Shown here in pieces: positions 1-7,158 of a stretch of 8,656 bases of DNA; positions within the stretch are counted from its first letter, which is position 1; each line of letters starts with the position of its first letter. This DNA comes from Alphaproteobacteria bacterium. Its GTDB lineage: Bacteria > Pseudomonadota > Alphaproteobacteria > Rhodobacterales > Rhodobacteraceae. A program made the translations under genes and the position numbers. Location: positions 1-8,656 of the forward strand of contig JAJRRX010000014.1 in the NCBI GenBank assembly GCA_024279075.1, read 5' to 3'. A model generated the notes under the pieces. That model was given only the letters and a program-made list of their open reading frames with translations. It searched no databases and was not told the DNA's origin.

Positions 1-22
1 TGGGAGTAAGCGCAATGCCCCA

Positions 23-2296
23 GTGCGAGACTCCGATTTGACCAGAACCTGTTTTATCCTCGACGAGCTTTACCCGAAAGACAAAGGCGGCATTGCCCGC
101 CTGATGCACAATGTCATCCACCACGCTAAAAGTCTTGACCAAGCGGCCGATATCCATGTGGTGCTGGCCAGCGCGCCCCCTAAGGATGACACACTGCAAG
201 TGGCTTTTAAAGGCATTGCCAGCCTGCATTATTTTCGGCCCGCGCCGCAAATCGCCGCCCGTTTTGGCCTGAAAGACCTACGCCTACATGCGATTTTCCC
301 ACGCCAAGCGGATATAGCACTGCGCGAGCTTAAGGTGCTGGATGCGGTGCTGCATGCGGCGGCGAAAACCGGCCCGTTTGACCATATCGAAATCCCTGAC
401 CATATGGGCTTGGGCGCGGGTATTTTGCAGGCCAAGCGCGCGGGGTTTGGCTTTGAAAATACCAAAATCACCTGCCGCATTCATTCCAGCCTGTCGGTTA
501 TTATCGAGGCGGAACCATTTTACCATGCCCGCAATGATTGGCTCGCCCCGCGGTTGGAGCTGGAGCGCTTTGCCCTGGCCGAGGCCGATCATGTGGTGGC
601 ACATTTGCCCTGTATTGCGCAGTATAATCAAAGCCATTTCGGGTTTGCACCGACGTGGCTCAAAAAAGTCGAGATCAGTTTCCCGCCGGTTATTTGGCCT
701 GCGCCCGAGGCAACACCGGACGCAAAAATGGGTGGGGATTTTATTTTCACCTCGCGCTTCCAGCCTTTCAAGCGGCCAGAATTATTTATCAAAGCCGCCA
801 TCACTTTACTGGACTCCGGCAGCGATTATGCTGGCAAGTTCAGAATGATCTCATACGGGTTTACCCCCGAATATATTGACTATCTTCGCCTGCTTATTCC
901 TGCGCGCCACCATAATCGCATTCTAATTCAAACCAATATTTCGCCAGAAGAGCGGCTGAAAGCCATGGCCACGGGCATTATCGTGCAGCCCTCCAAATAT
1001 GAAAGCCTGTGTGCGCTAGCTTACGAAGCCTCAACCGCCATGCGCCCCTTGCTGCTGGCGCAAGATTGCTTGGCTTTCGCTAAGGATCCGCACTGGCAAG
1101 ACCAGAAAAACTGCCTGTTTTTTGCCCCAACTCCGCAAGCATTGGCAGATGCAATGGAGGCGGCGCGCAGTTGGGTGCCAACACATGCGGTGGAAACCAC
1201 TCCGGATGCGCCTTATTTTTTGCAGCCCCCCGCACAGGCCGCCAGCATAAAACCCGCCGCTCAGGTGGCACTGCTGACTGGCCCGATAGATACGCCCGAA
1301 ACCGCCACCATGCTGGCCACACATTTCAAAGAACAACAGGTGCATGGTTTTGGCCTTGGCGCGCGCGCAACAGATGCGCCAACCGTGGCCTACCACCAGT
1401 TTTCAGAGGGCGGCATTGCGGCCAGGCAATGGCATGACCTAGCACAAAGCCTTGCAGGTGATGCGGTTATTTTGCATAGCCCAGATGCCTTGCCCCTGCC
1501 CGCTTTCATTGCGGAAGGCGCAAGCGTTATCCGCCCCGGCTTGGGATATTCTTCCAATAGTCTGGACGCATCAACAGGGCGTATGGTGGCGTATCCCGGC
1601 AAGTTCAAAACCATCAATCTGGCCGAGCCGCGCATGTGCCCGCCCTGCATTATGCTGCATCGTGATGATCTTTTTCGCCTTTCGACAGAGGATGATGATA
1701 ACCTGATGGAACGGCTGATTACCCGTTTGGCAGGGTCAGAGCTTACCCTCGTTTTCAGCCCAGCGCCCAATGTGCTGGAGCCTGCTTACCGCGCCGCGCC
1801 GCCACAGCAGCGCCAGCTTGGTTATGAGGGCGGGCCGCTCTGGCAGGATGGCTTTCGCTGGATCGGCATTGCCACCCGCCCGAGCCAAAACGCTGGCCTG
1901 CTGAAGGCCGAGCCACTTGCCCTGACCTTAAAGGCCAAAATCGATCTCCTTTGCACGGCCAAGCAATCGCTGCAAATCGATGTCGACGCCCCGAGGGTTT
2001 TTGAACTAGGCACTAGTGCCAGCATGGAAAACGCGATTTTTTGCCTGACGGTGGGCGATGATGGCGGCCAGAACCAGATTGAGGTGAGCCTGCAAAAAGC
2101 CTTTGGCGGCACTCCGAAAGAAACCGCCTTGGCCAACCATAAAAGCGGCCAGAATGTGCGCAAGCTTTTGGGCGGGCAAAAATACAGCATGCGCTGGGGG
2201 CCGATTTGGCATGATGAGCCGCTTATATTGGTTATCGCGGCGCAAAACCCCACCAAACTGCTCATTGCTAACCCAATTCTAACCTCCAGATCATAG
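23..2296 (+). CDS. Large GT4-family glycosyltransferase with C-terminal extension
   Basis: This 757-residue protein is probably a cytoplasmic or membrane-associated glycosyltransferase that moves a sugar from a nucleotide-sugar donor to a growing glycan. Residues 1-395 look like a GT-B fold GT4 enzyme. A glycine-containing loop (KGGIAR) lies near the N-terminus, the donor-site strand FTSRFQPFKRP is at 242-252, and an E-x7-E motif runs from E327 to E335. Residues 415-600 look like a degenerate GT-A module: AVILHSPDAL (481-490) sits where a DxD strand would be. Residues 612-757 are rich in predicted beta strands and may be an accessory domain; their function is unknown. About 370-400 residues is usual for a GT4 enzyme, so this one is nearly doubled. 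The reading frame is open to the left edge, so the GTG at 23 is not certain; TTG 38 or an upstream start is possible. The first beta strand begins almost at once, so little should be missing. It is the first of three same-strand glycosyltransferase genes. Family call is firm; sugar and linkage are unknown. Confidence 0.85.
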   Translation: MRDSDLTRTCFILDELYPKDKGGIARLMHNVIHHAKSLDQAADIHVVLASAPPKDDTLQVAFKGIASLHYFRPAPQIAARFGLKDLRLHAIFPRQADIALRELKVLDAVLHAAAKTGPFDHIEIPDHMGLGAGILQAKRAGFGFENTKITCRIHSSLSVIIEAEPFYHARNDWLAPRLELERFALAEADHVVAHLPCIAQYNQSHFGFAPTWLKKVEISFPPVIWPAPEATPDAKMGGDFIFTSRFQPFKRPELFIKAAITLLDSGSDYAGKFRMISYGFTPEYIDYLRLLIPARHHNRILIQTNISPEERLKAMATGIIVQPSKYESLCALAYEASTAMRPLLLAQDCLAFAKDPHWQDQKNCLFFAPTPQALADAMEAARSWVPTHAVETTPDAPYFLQPPAQAASIKPAAQVALLTGPIDTPETATMLATHFKEQQVHGFGLGARATDAPTVAYHQFSEGGIAARQWHDLAQSLAGDAVILHSPDALPLPAFIAEGASVIRPGLGYSSNSLDASTGRMVAYPGKFKTINLAEPRMCPPCIMLHRDDLFRLSTEDDDNLMERLITRLAGSELTLVFSPAPNVLEPAYRAAPPQQRQLGYEGGPLWQDGFRWIGIATRPSQNAGLLKAEPLALTLKAKIDLLCTAKQSLQIDVDAPRVFELGTSASMENAIFCLTVGDDGGQNQIEVSLQKAFGGTPKETALANHKSGQNVRKLLGGQKYSMRWGPIWHDEPLILVIAAQNPTKLLIANPILTSRS

Positions 2297-2350
2297 GGCT
2301 ATTGCATGCCGCGCTGTAATTTGTTCCACTCCACTTTCAATAAACATTTC

Positions 2351-2358
2351 AAGGAAAG
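2351..2358 (+). promoter_or_regulatory. Ribosome binding site supporting the GTG start at 2367
   Basis: The purine run AAGGAAAG ends 8 bases before the GTG codon at 2367. It supports this start although GTG is a non-standard initiator. The conserved first strand of the GT2 domain also begins within a few residues of it. The 70-bp gap after the first glycosyltransferase gene holds no other clear gene or hairpin. Confidence 0.6.
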
Positions 2359-2366
2359 CCCGCACC

Positions 2367-4472
2367 GTGCTTGAAGCCTCCGCCATTATTAACATCCACC
2401 GCGAGGGCGCTTTATTGGTGCCAACCTTGCGCAGCCTTGCCTTGGCCAAACAGCGCGCGGTTGAAGCAGGCTTTGCGCTTGAGGTGCTGGTGATTGCCGA
2501 TAATGCCAATGCCGAAACCCTAAAAATTGCTGAGGGCTTTGGTGAGCTGATCGACCGGATTATCCCTGTTACATACGCCGATCTTGGGGCCTCCCGCGAG
2601 TTTGGCATTGCCGAGGCCGCGCATGACTGGGTGTTTTTGCATGATGGCGACGATCTGTTTTCCTCCAACTGGTATTTGCAGTTTTTCGAAATGGCCAAAC
2701 GCGGCGAGATAGACGCCCGCACGGTTTATCACACCGCGCTGTTCTCGCGCTTTGGCAATGAGCAAAATATCCGGCAAATGATAGACTCGTGGGATACCCG
2801 CTTTCACCCCCTGTTTTTGGCCTCCGAGTGGTATTACTCCAATAAATGTGTGCTTAACCGCCAGCTTTTTGCCGAGATCCCGATGCCCTATAACAACAAA
2901 TTTACAGGCATCGGCAATGAGGATTGGACGTGGTCTTGCCATACCATCCATAAAGAAATCCGCCATAGCTACCTGCCGGAAACCATTTGTTTTTACCGCG
3001 TTAAACCCGCACTCACCAGCTTGGGCCTAACGCCAGGGATGATCCACGGCCCTTCGCCCCTGTTTAACCCCGATAGCCTGCTCGAAATCGAAATTCGCCG
3101 CGCCGAGCGCGCCGATAAACCGCTGGCTTTTTGTGATACCCTGACCAACAAAGGCCAGCCCGTGCAAGGCGATGGCCCACCCGCGAGCTGGTTCTGGGAC
3201 GAGGTTGATATTCAGGGCGAGTTTGAATCCATCATCACTGATTACCGCGCTGTGCCTTATGGCGAGCTGCGCGCCGAGCTACCAAACCTGCATTATAATG
3301 TCGCCGCTGCCACACAATATATGATGCGCGATATGGATGAGCGCCCGAAGATATTTATCTTTGCCTCGGAGAAAAACCTGCGCGCGGGGGATAAAACCAT
3401 CGAGCTGATGCTCTCAGCGGCGCGGGATTACAACCAGCAATCGCACCAGCCGGTTTTGGTGCTGGATGAGGGCGATCTGGTGATCTCCGATTTTGGCCTT
3501 ATGGGGCGGTTCGGGGCCAAAGTGATCGGCGCGGCGCATGTGGCGCGGTTTTTCAAAATTGAAGACTGGTATTATAACCGCCTGATGATGCGCCCGATTG
3601 TGCAAAGCCACGGTGCAATTCTGATCGACCTTGGCTCGGATATTTTCAACAAGCTATTCACCGAATTTCATCGTGTTTTGCTGGAAAACTTCGCCCAAAC
3701 CATTAGCATTTTGCCCGACACCACGCTGGACCCGCTTTCGCCCGCGCTTAATAACATCGCCCGCAATGCCGGGCTTGCGGCGGCCCATGGCGGCAAGCCT
3801 TATCGCATTATAGCCCGCAAAGCGCTATTGCCAACCTTAAGCAAAAGCACAGATTGGCAGCTGGTCAGCTTCTCCGAGGATATGGAAAGCGCATTTACAG
3901 CCATGTCGCGCCATCGCTTTAGGGCGGTCAACGGCACGGCCAGCTTTGACCTTGAAACCATGCTTGCCACCCCGCGCGCTCCCCATCGCAACCGCCTGCC
4001 CATGCACCACCGCGTGGCCCAACGCCTAAACACGCGGGTGATCAGCAACCATGAGGCGGCACTGACTGCGATAACCCATGGCAAAATTCGCTACTACCTT
4101 TACCAAACCGCCAATACGTGGGTGTCGCCGGATTGGTATAAGGAGGCGCACGAGTTTTTGAGCAATAACAGCCATATCTCGCTGGTGGTGCCGCAAATCT
4201 CGCTCTCATTGCGCGAGGGTAACCGCTATCGCAGCCGTTGGCACAATTATTCCGCGCCCGAGCAGGTGTTTTCCTCTTGGTATGACCAGCTTTTGAGTGA
4301 TGAAACCCCACCCATGCTGGTGTTGGCCCGCGAGCGCATTTCAGAGCAGCCACCAGTTACCCCCGCCGCCCTTGCCGAGGCGCTTTTTACTTATTGCAAG
4401 CAGGCGGGCAAACTGGCCAGCGCCTGCAATGAAACCGTGGCTATTGCCATGCCAAAAGGAGGCCACCCATGA
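2367..4472 (+). CDS. Large GT2-family glycosyltransferase with extra C-terminal modules
   Basis: This 701-residue protein begins with a recognisable GT2 (GT-A fold) glycosyltransferase domain at about 3-225. It has the opening strand ASAIINIHREG, the IADNA strand, the metal and nucleotide-sugar binding DGDD at 93-96, and the likely catalytic-loop motif GNEDW at 183-187. Residues 326-460 look like an alpha/beta Rossmann-type segment (KIFIFASEKN, then GAILIDLGSD at 416-425) and resemble the first half of a GT-B enzyme, at low certainty. Residues 555-615 resemble a GT-A core without the acidic motif: YYLYQTANTWVSPDWY at 576-591. A plain GT2 enzyme is about 250-350 residues, so most of this protein is extra. 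No membrane segment is evident, so it is probably a soluble or peripheral enzyme. The GTG start has a good ribosome binding site, and the stop overlaps the next start as ATGA, indicating translational coupling. GT2 membership is firm; donor, acceptor and roles of the later modules are unknown. Confidence 0.85.
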   Translation: MLEASAIINIHREGALLVPTLRSLALAKQRAVEAGFALEVLVIADNANAETLKIAEGFGELIDRIIPVTYADLGASREFGIAEAAHDWVFLHDGDDLFSSNWYLQFFEMAKRGEIDARTVYHTALFSRFGNEQNIRQMIDSWDTRFHPLFLASEWYYSNKCVLNRQLFAEIPMPYNNKFTGIGNEDWTWSCHTIHKEIRHSYLPETICFYRVKPALTSLGLTPGMIHGPSPLFNPDSLLEIEIRRAERADKPLAFCDTLTNKGQPVQGDGPPASWFWDEVDIQGEFESIITDYRAVPYGELRAELPNLHYNVAAATQYMMRDMDERPKIFIFASEKNLRAGDKTIELMLSAARDYNQQSHQPVLVLDEGDLVISDFGLMGRFGAKVIGAAHVARFFKIEDWYYNRLMMRPIVQSHGAILIDLGSDIFNKLFTEFHRVLLENFAQTISILPDTTLDPLSPALNNIARNAGLAAAHGGKPYRIIARKALLPTLSKSTDWQLVSFSEDMESAFTAMSRHRFRAVNGTASFDLETMLATPRAPHRNRLPMHHRVAQRLNTRVISNHEAALTAITHGKIRYYLYQTANTWVSPDWYKEAHEFLSNNSHISLVVPQISLSLREGNRYRSRWHNYSAPEQVFSSWYDQLLSDETPPMLVLARERISEQPPVTPAALAEALFTYCKQAGKLASACNETVAIAMPKGGHP
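4454..4462 (+). promoter_or_regulatory. Strong ribosome binding site inside the end of the preceding gene
   Basis: AAAAGGAGG lies 6 bases before the ATG at 4469, within the last codons of the upstream glycosyltransferase gene, where it encodes part of the C-terminal PKGGHP. It fixes the start of the third glycosyltransferase and suggests coupled translation at the ATGA overlap. Confidence 0.75.
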
Positions 4473-6064
4473 CGCCGGAAGAGATATCAGCCTATTGGCA
4501 AGCCTACCCAGACCTCGCCGAGCTTTGGGCCAAAGGCGTGTGGGATGATGCCGGTTTTGCCGACCACTACCGTGAGCACGGGCAAAAAGAAGGCCGCAGC
4601 ATTCCGCAAACAAGCTTAGCGCCAAAAAACTGGTCTGACTGGTTATATTTTAGCGAAATGAATGATGACACCAAGTGGTGGTGGAAAAAGGGCGTGGTGG
4701 AAAGTGGCTTATTTCATGCGTTGCTCTATGGGCATGACACGCTGAATAAAGGCAGCATTCAAAACAGCGCCAAACTGCAAGAGGCCTCTTCGCTTTCACA
4801 GTTTGCTTTGGAGCAGGTGGCGAAAAACGCGCAAGATTTCCCCGGCGGCGGGCCTTTGGGGGATATCCTGAGCAATGATTTGCAATGGGCCCCGCCCAAG
4901 CAAATCGGTGTTTTGCAAATGCGCGAGGCGGTGAGGGCCGCGTTCTCCGAGCACTACGGTTATGTTATTTTGCTGCCATGGTTGGAAAGCGGCGGCGCGG
5001 AGCTGGTGGGCAGTTGGCACTATTTGGCCGCTAAAGAGCTAGGGCTAAACCCGCTGATTATTCTGGGCGATAAACCCAACGTAACCACCCGCTTTGCCGA
5101 GCAGGGTTTTAACATTCTCAACCTGCCCGAGCTGTTTGAGGCTACAATGGCCAAGCCCTATAGCGACCTTGCCCGCGAAGAACGCATGGAAGTGCTGACT
5201 TCGGTGATCGAAGTGCTGGTGCCGGATGTGTTGCAGCTGATCCACTCCTATATCGGTTATAGCGCCCTCACCGCACCGGCGAGCAAAAAGCGCATTCGTA
5301 CGGCTTGCAAAACTATTTTTGTCTCCGCTTTTTGCCCGCATATTCACCCGAGTGGCAATTATGACGGCTACTTTCGCGATCTCCCCGACCTGATGGATGT
5401 GGTGGATCGCTTTGTGTTTGATAATGACTGGTATTTAGGCGAAATGGCCAATACCTACGCCCTGCCCGCCAGCCAAGCCGAGGCGATCAAGTATCCGGTG
5501 GTGGACCTGCCCAGCGCCAAGCCGCTTAAAAAGAAACGCAATAAAGTGCTATGGGCCAGCCGGTTTGACAGCCAGAAAAACCCGAAAATCGTAGCTGAAA
5601 TTGCGGCCAAAATGCCAGAGGTCGAGTTTTTGATGTATGGCCGCGAGGTGATGGGCGATGACCAGATTATCTGGGAGGACATGCCGGAGAACGTCACCCA
5701 TGGCGGCGAGTTTTTTAATATTGACGAGCTGCCGATAAAGGACTGCTTTGCCTTCCCTTATACCTCAAAATTTGATGGCACACCTAATATCCTGCTCGAA
5801 ATAGGCTCGCGGGGCTTGCCGATTGTTACCCCGAATATCGGTGGCATTGCGGGATATCTGGGAGATGGTTGGCAGCTTTATGTGGAGCATCCGGAGGACA
5901 TTTCCGGCTATATCCGCCACCTGAAAAAACTGCTGAAAGACGCAAAACTGGGGCAGACGCTCGCAAAAAAGCAGCGCAGCATTCTTAAAAAAGAGCGTAG
6001 TTTTGAGGCGTTTACCGCCTCGATTGAGGCCCTGCTTGCGCCCTTTAAAGACGCATGTAAGTAA
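4469..6064 (+). CDS. GT4-family glycosyltransferase with N-terminal YPDL/EGR motif
   Basis: This 531-residue protein is a probable GT-B fold, retaining GT4-type glycosyltransferase. The catalytic part covers about 145-530. It includes the donor-side loop ESGGAE at 173-178, the strand VLWASRFDSQKNP at 360-372 with its conserved arginine and lysine, and FDGTPNILLE at 435-444. In the last motif the usual E-x7-E is D436-x7-E444, a substitution found in some GT4 enzymes. Residues 8-46 carry a short motif (AYWQAYPDL, then DHYREHG and EGRSIP) that recurs in bacterial polysaccharide glycosyltransferases and other surface-related proteins; its function is not settled. Residues 50-145 are a tryptophan-rich linker with WWW at 70-72. 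The start is secure from a strong ribosome binding site. The gene is translationally coupled to the GT2 gene upstream, so the two products probably act on the same glycan. Substrate is unknown. Its 3' end overlaps the opposing sulfotransferase gene by 20 bp. Confidence 0.88.
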   Translation: MTPEEISAYWQAYPDLAELWAKGVWDDAGFADHYREHGQKEGRSIPQTSLAPKNWSDWLYFSEMNDDTKWWWKKGVVESGLFHALLYGHDTLNKGSIQNSAKLQEASSLSQFALEQVAKNAQDFPGGGPLGDILSNDLQWAPPKQIGVLQMREAVRAAFSEHYGYVILLPWLESGGAELVGSWHYLAAKELGLNPLIILGDKPNVTTRFAEQGFNILNLPELFEATMAKPYSDLAREERMEVLTSVIEVLVPDVLQLIHSYIGYSALTAPASKKRIRTACKTIFVSAFCPHIHPSGNYDGYFRDLPDLMDVVDRFVFDNDWYLGEMANTYALPASQAEAIKYPVVDLPSAKPLKKKRNKVLWASRFDSQKNPKIVAEIAAKMPEVEFLMYGREVMGDDQIIWEDMPENVTHGGEFFNIDELPIKDCFAFPYTSKFDGTPNILLEIGSRGLPIVTPNIGGIAGYLGDGWQLYVEHPEDISGYIRHLKKLLKDAKLGQTLAKKQRSILKKERSFEAFTASIEALLAPFKDACK

Positions 6065-6974
6065 CGATATCGGCCTTAAATTCAGCAAATTGCGCTTGGT
6101 CAGAAATATTTGTATTTTTTGTTTTTGCCATCCAGAACGTGGCTTCCAATTCCTCGGCATAATCCCCGAGGCCCAGCGCCGCCATATCCTCATATTCAGT
6201 GGCCAAGGCCTCGCGCACATCATCAATGAGCCATTGGTCAAAGCCAAAATACTTGCTGGTAAAATCGTATTTATCGCGAAACCGGTTGCTGGCCTCCCAA
6301 TGGTTAACCTCCGAATTTTGCATGCGCGCGCCGATCTGGCGATAAAGCGCAATTTCTTCTGGCGAGGGGGCTGGATTGGTGTGCAAAAAATCCTCCGCCT
6401 TGGCTGCAAAGCCATAGCTTTGGCACATTTCAGCAAAAATCTGGTTTAACTTCCGGCCAATGAACGGCATAAACCGCACCTTCACCCCGATTTTCGCCAA
6501 TGGGGCCTGCACAACACTGCGCAATTGCAATTTATCTTCGCGGCGCGCACGAATTGTAAAATCCAGAAAGGCGCAGTTTTCGACAAAGGTTTTAATCTGC
6601 TGAGTGTACATTGAGTTTATACGCGCAATCGGGTCACGCACAAAAAACAAAATTTCCAACTCATAACCCGCTGCATCGCTTAGGTTTTTAACCTTTTGCA
6701 CCGCTGGCGCATAGATCGGAAAATCCTCAGAGGATAAAAACAGATTATGCCCCGTTTGCATATCTTGCGCCAACCGGTCCAGCCCGCCAAGCTCGGGGTT
6801 AAAGCGGGCGTCACTGCGCATTTGATAGGCAAGGTTATGGTGTCCGGCATCGGGCCGTGTCCAGCCCCAACGCGGATAGTGGTACTCGGCTTCGCCCTCA
6901 TATTCTGATAAAAATTTCTGTACTGTTGTGCTCGCCGTTTTTGACGGCCCAACATGTAAAACGATTTTTTTCAT
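6045..6974 (-). CDS. Sulfotransferase family protein
   Basis: This 309-residue protein resembles PAPS-dependent sulfotransferases, which move sulfate from 3'-phosphoadenylyl sulfate to a hydroxyl or amine, often on a carbohydrate. The 5'-phosphosulfate-binding loop is HVGPSKTASTTVQ at residues 7-19. The 3'-phosphate-binding region is FVRDPIARINSMY at 111-123, with R113 and S121 as the likely contacts. No signal peptide or membrane segment is visible, which fits action in the cytoplasm where PAPS is made. ATG 6974 was chosen because the minus-strand GTGGGA stretch lies about 5 bases upstream; the TTG at 6977 would add only one residue. It is transcribed towards the glycosyltransferase genes and overlaps the last one by 20 bp at the 3' ends, so it needs its own promoter. 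Next to three glycosyltransferases, sulfation of their glycan is a reasonable inference. Lipid or small-molecule acceptors remain possible. No PAPS synthesis gene is present here. Confidence 0.82.
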   Translation of the reverse strand: MKKIVLHVGPSKTASTTVQKFLSEYEGEAEYHYPRWGWTRPDAGHHNLAYQMRSDARFNPELGGLDRLAQDMQTGHNLFLSSEDFPIYAPAVQKVKNLSDAAGYELEILFFVRDPIARINSMYTQQIKTFVENCAFLDFTIRARREDKLQLRSVVQAPLAKIGVKVRFMPFIGRKLNQIFAEMCQSYGFAAKAEDFLHTNPAPSPEEIALYRQIGARMQNSEVNHWEASNRFRDKYDFTSKYFGFDQWLIDDVREALATEYEDMAALGLGDYAEELEATFWMAKTKNTNISDQAQFAEFKADIVTYMRL

Positions 6975-7008
6975 CAATTCCCACTTTCAACAACAAGAAT
7001 ACAGGCGT

Positions 7009-7018
7009 CCAATGTGCA
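7009..7018 (+). repeat. Left arm of a perfect 10-bp inverted repeat
   Basis: CCAATGTGCA here is the exact reverse complement of TGCACATTGG at 7098-7107, 79 bases away. This arm lies close to the sulfotransferase gene, and its partner close to the TPR gene. The arms are too far apart for a terminator hairpin. A shared operator bound by one regulator on both sides is one possible reading, but chance is not excluded. Confidence 0.4.
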
Positions 7019-7097
7019 CGGCAACGTATAACACAGGTAGAACAATTTCAACCAGTCAAAACCTTTCATTTGGTGCAAGTCGCGCATAAACGAGCTT

Positions 7098-7107
7098 TGC
7101 ACATTGG
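7098..7107 (+). repeat. Right arm of a perfect 10-bp inverted repeat
   Basis: TGCACATTGG is the partner of the arm at 7009-7018. It overlaps the candidate -35 hexamer TTGCAC of the TPR gene, where a bound protein could block or aid RNA polymerase. That role is inferred from position alone. Confidence 0.4.
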
Positions 7108-7158
7108 CTTTTTTATGTGTAGGCTGCTCACAAAGAAAACCCTAGAGAGTTTAAGTAA

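Larger units (their letters stand above)
6975..7158. promoter_or_regulatory. Divergent intergenic region between sulfotransferase and TPR genes
   Basis: This AT-richer stretch must hold promoters for both flanking genes, which point away from each other. For the minus-strand gene the best visible candidate is TTGAAA (reverse complement of 7046-7051) with TATACG (reverse complement of 7025-7030) and a short 15-bp spacer. For the plus-strand gene the best is TTGCAC at 7097-7102 with a poor TAGGCT at 7120-7125. Both are weak matches to the sigma-70 consensus and are only suggestions. No tRNA, terminator hairpin or convincing small gene was seen. Confidence 0.4.

Noticed and set aside
15..53. ATG-started short reading frame ending TGA at the left edge
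   Set aside because: It is only 12 codons long from the ATG, overlaps the glycosyltransferase start, and may simply be the tail of an upstream gene; the window does not show enough to call it.
1634..1648. CPPC motif (residues 539-542) in the first glycosyltransferase, as a possible redox site
   Set aside because: The surroundings have no thioredoxin-like features; it sits in the degenerate GT-A-like segment and an isolated CxxC is too weak to support a redox role.
5765..6436. Minus-strand open frame of about 223 codons across the convergent gene ends
   Set aside because: It lies antisense to the GT4 gene and in another frame of the sulfotransferase gene; its translation has no recognisable motif, whereas both overlapped genes have clear family motifs.
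6003..6449. Plus-strand open frame of about 148 codons opposite the sulfotransferase 3' half
   Set aside because: It is antisense to a well-supported gene, shows no family motif, and is best explained as a shadow frame.
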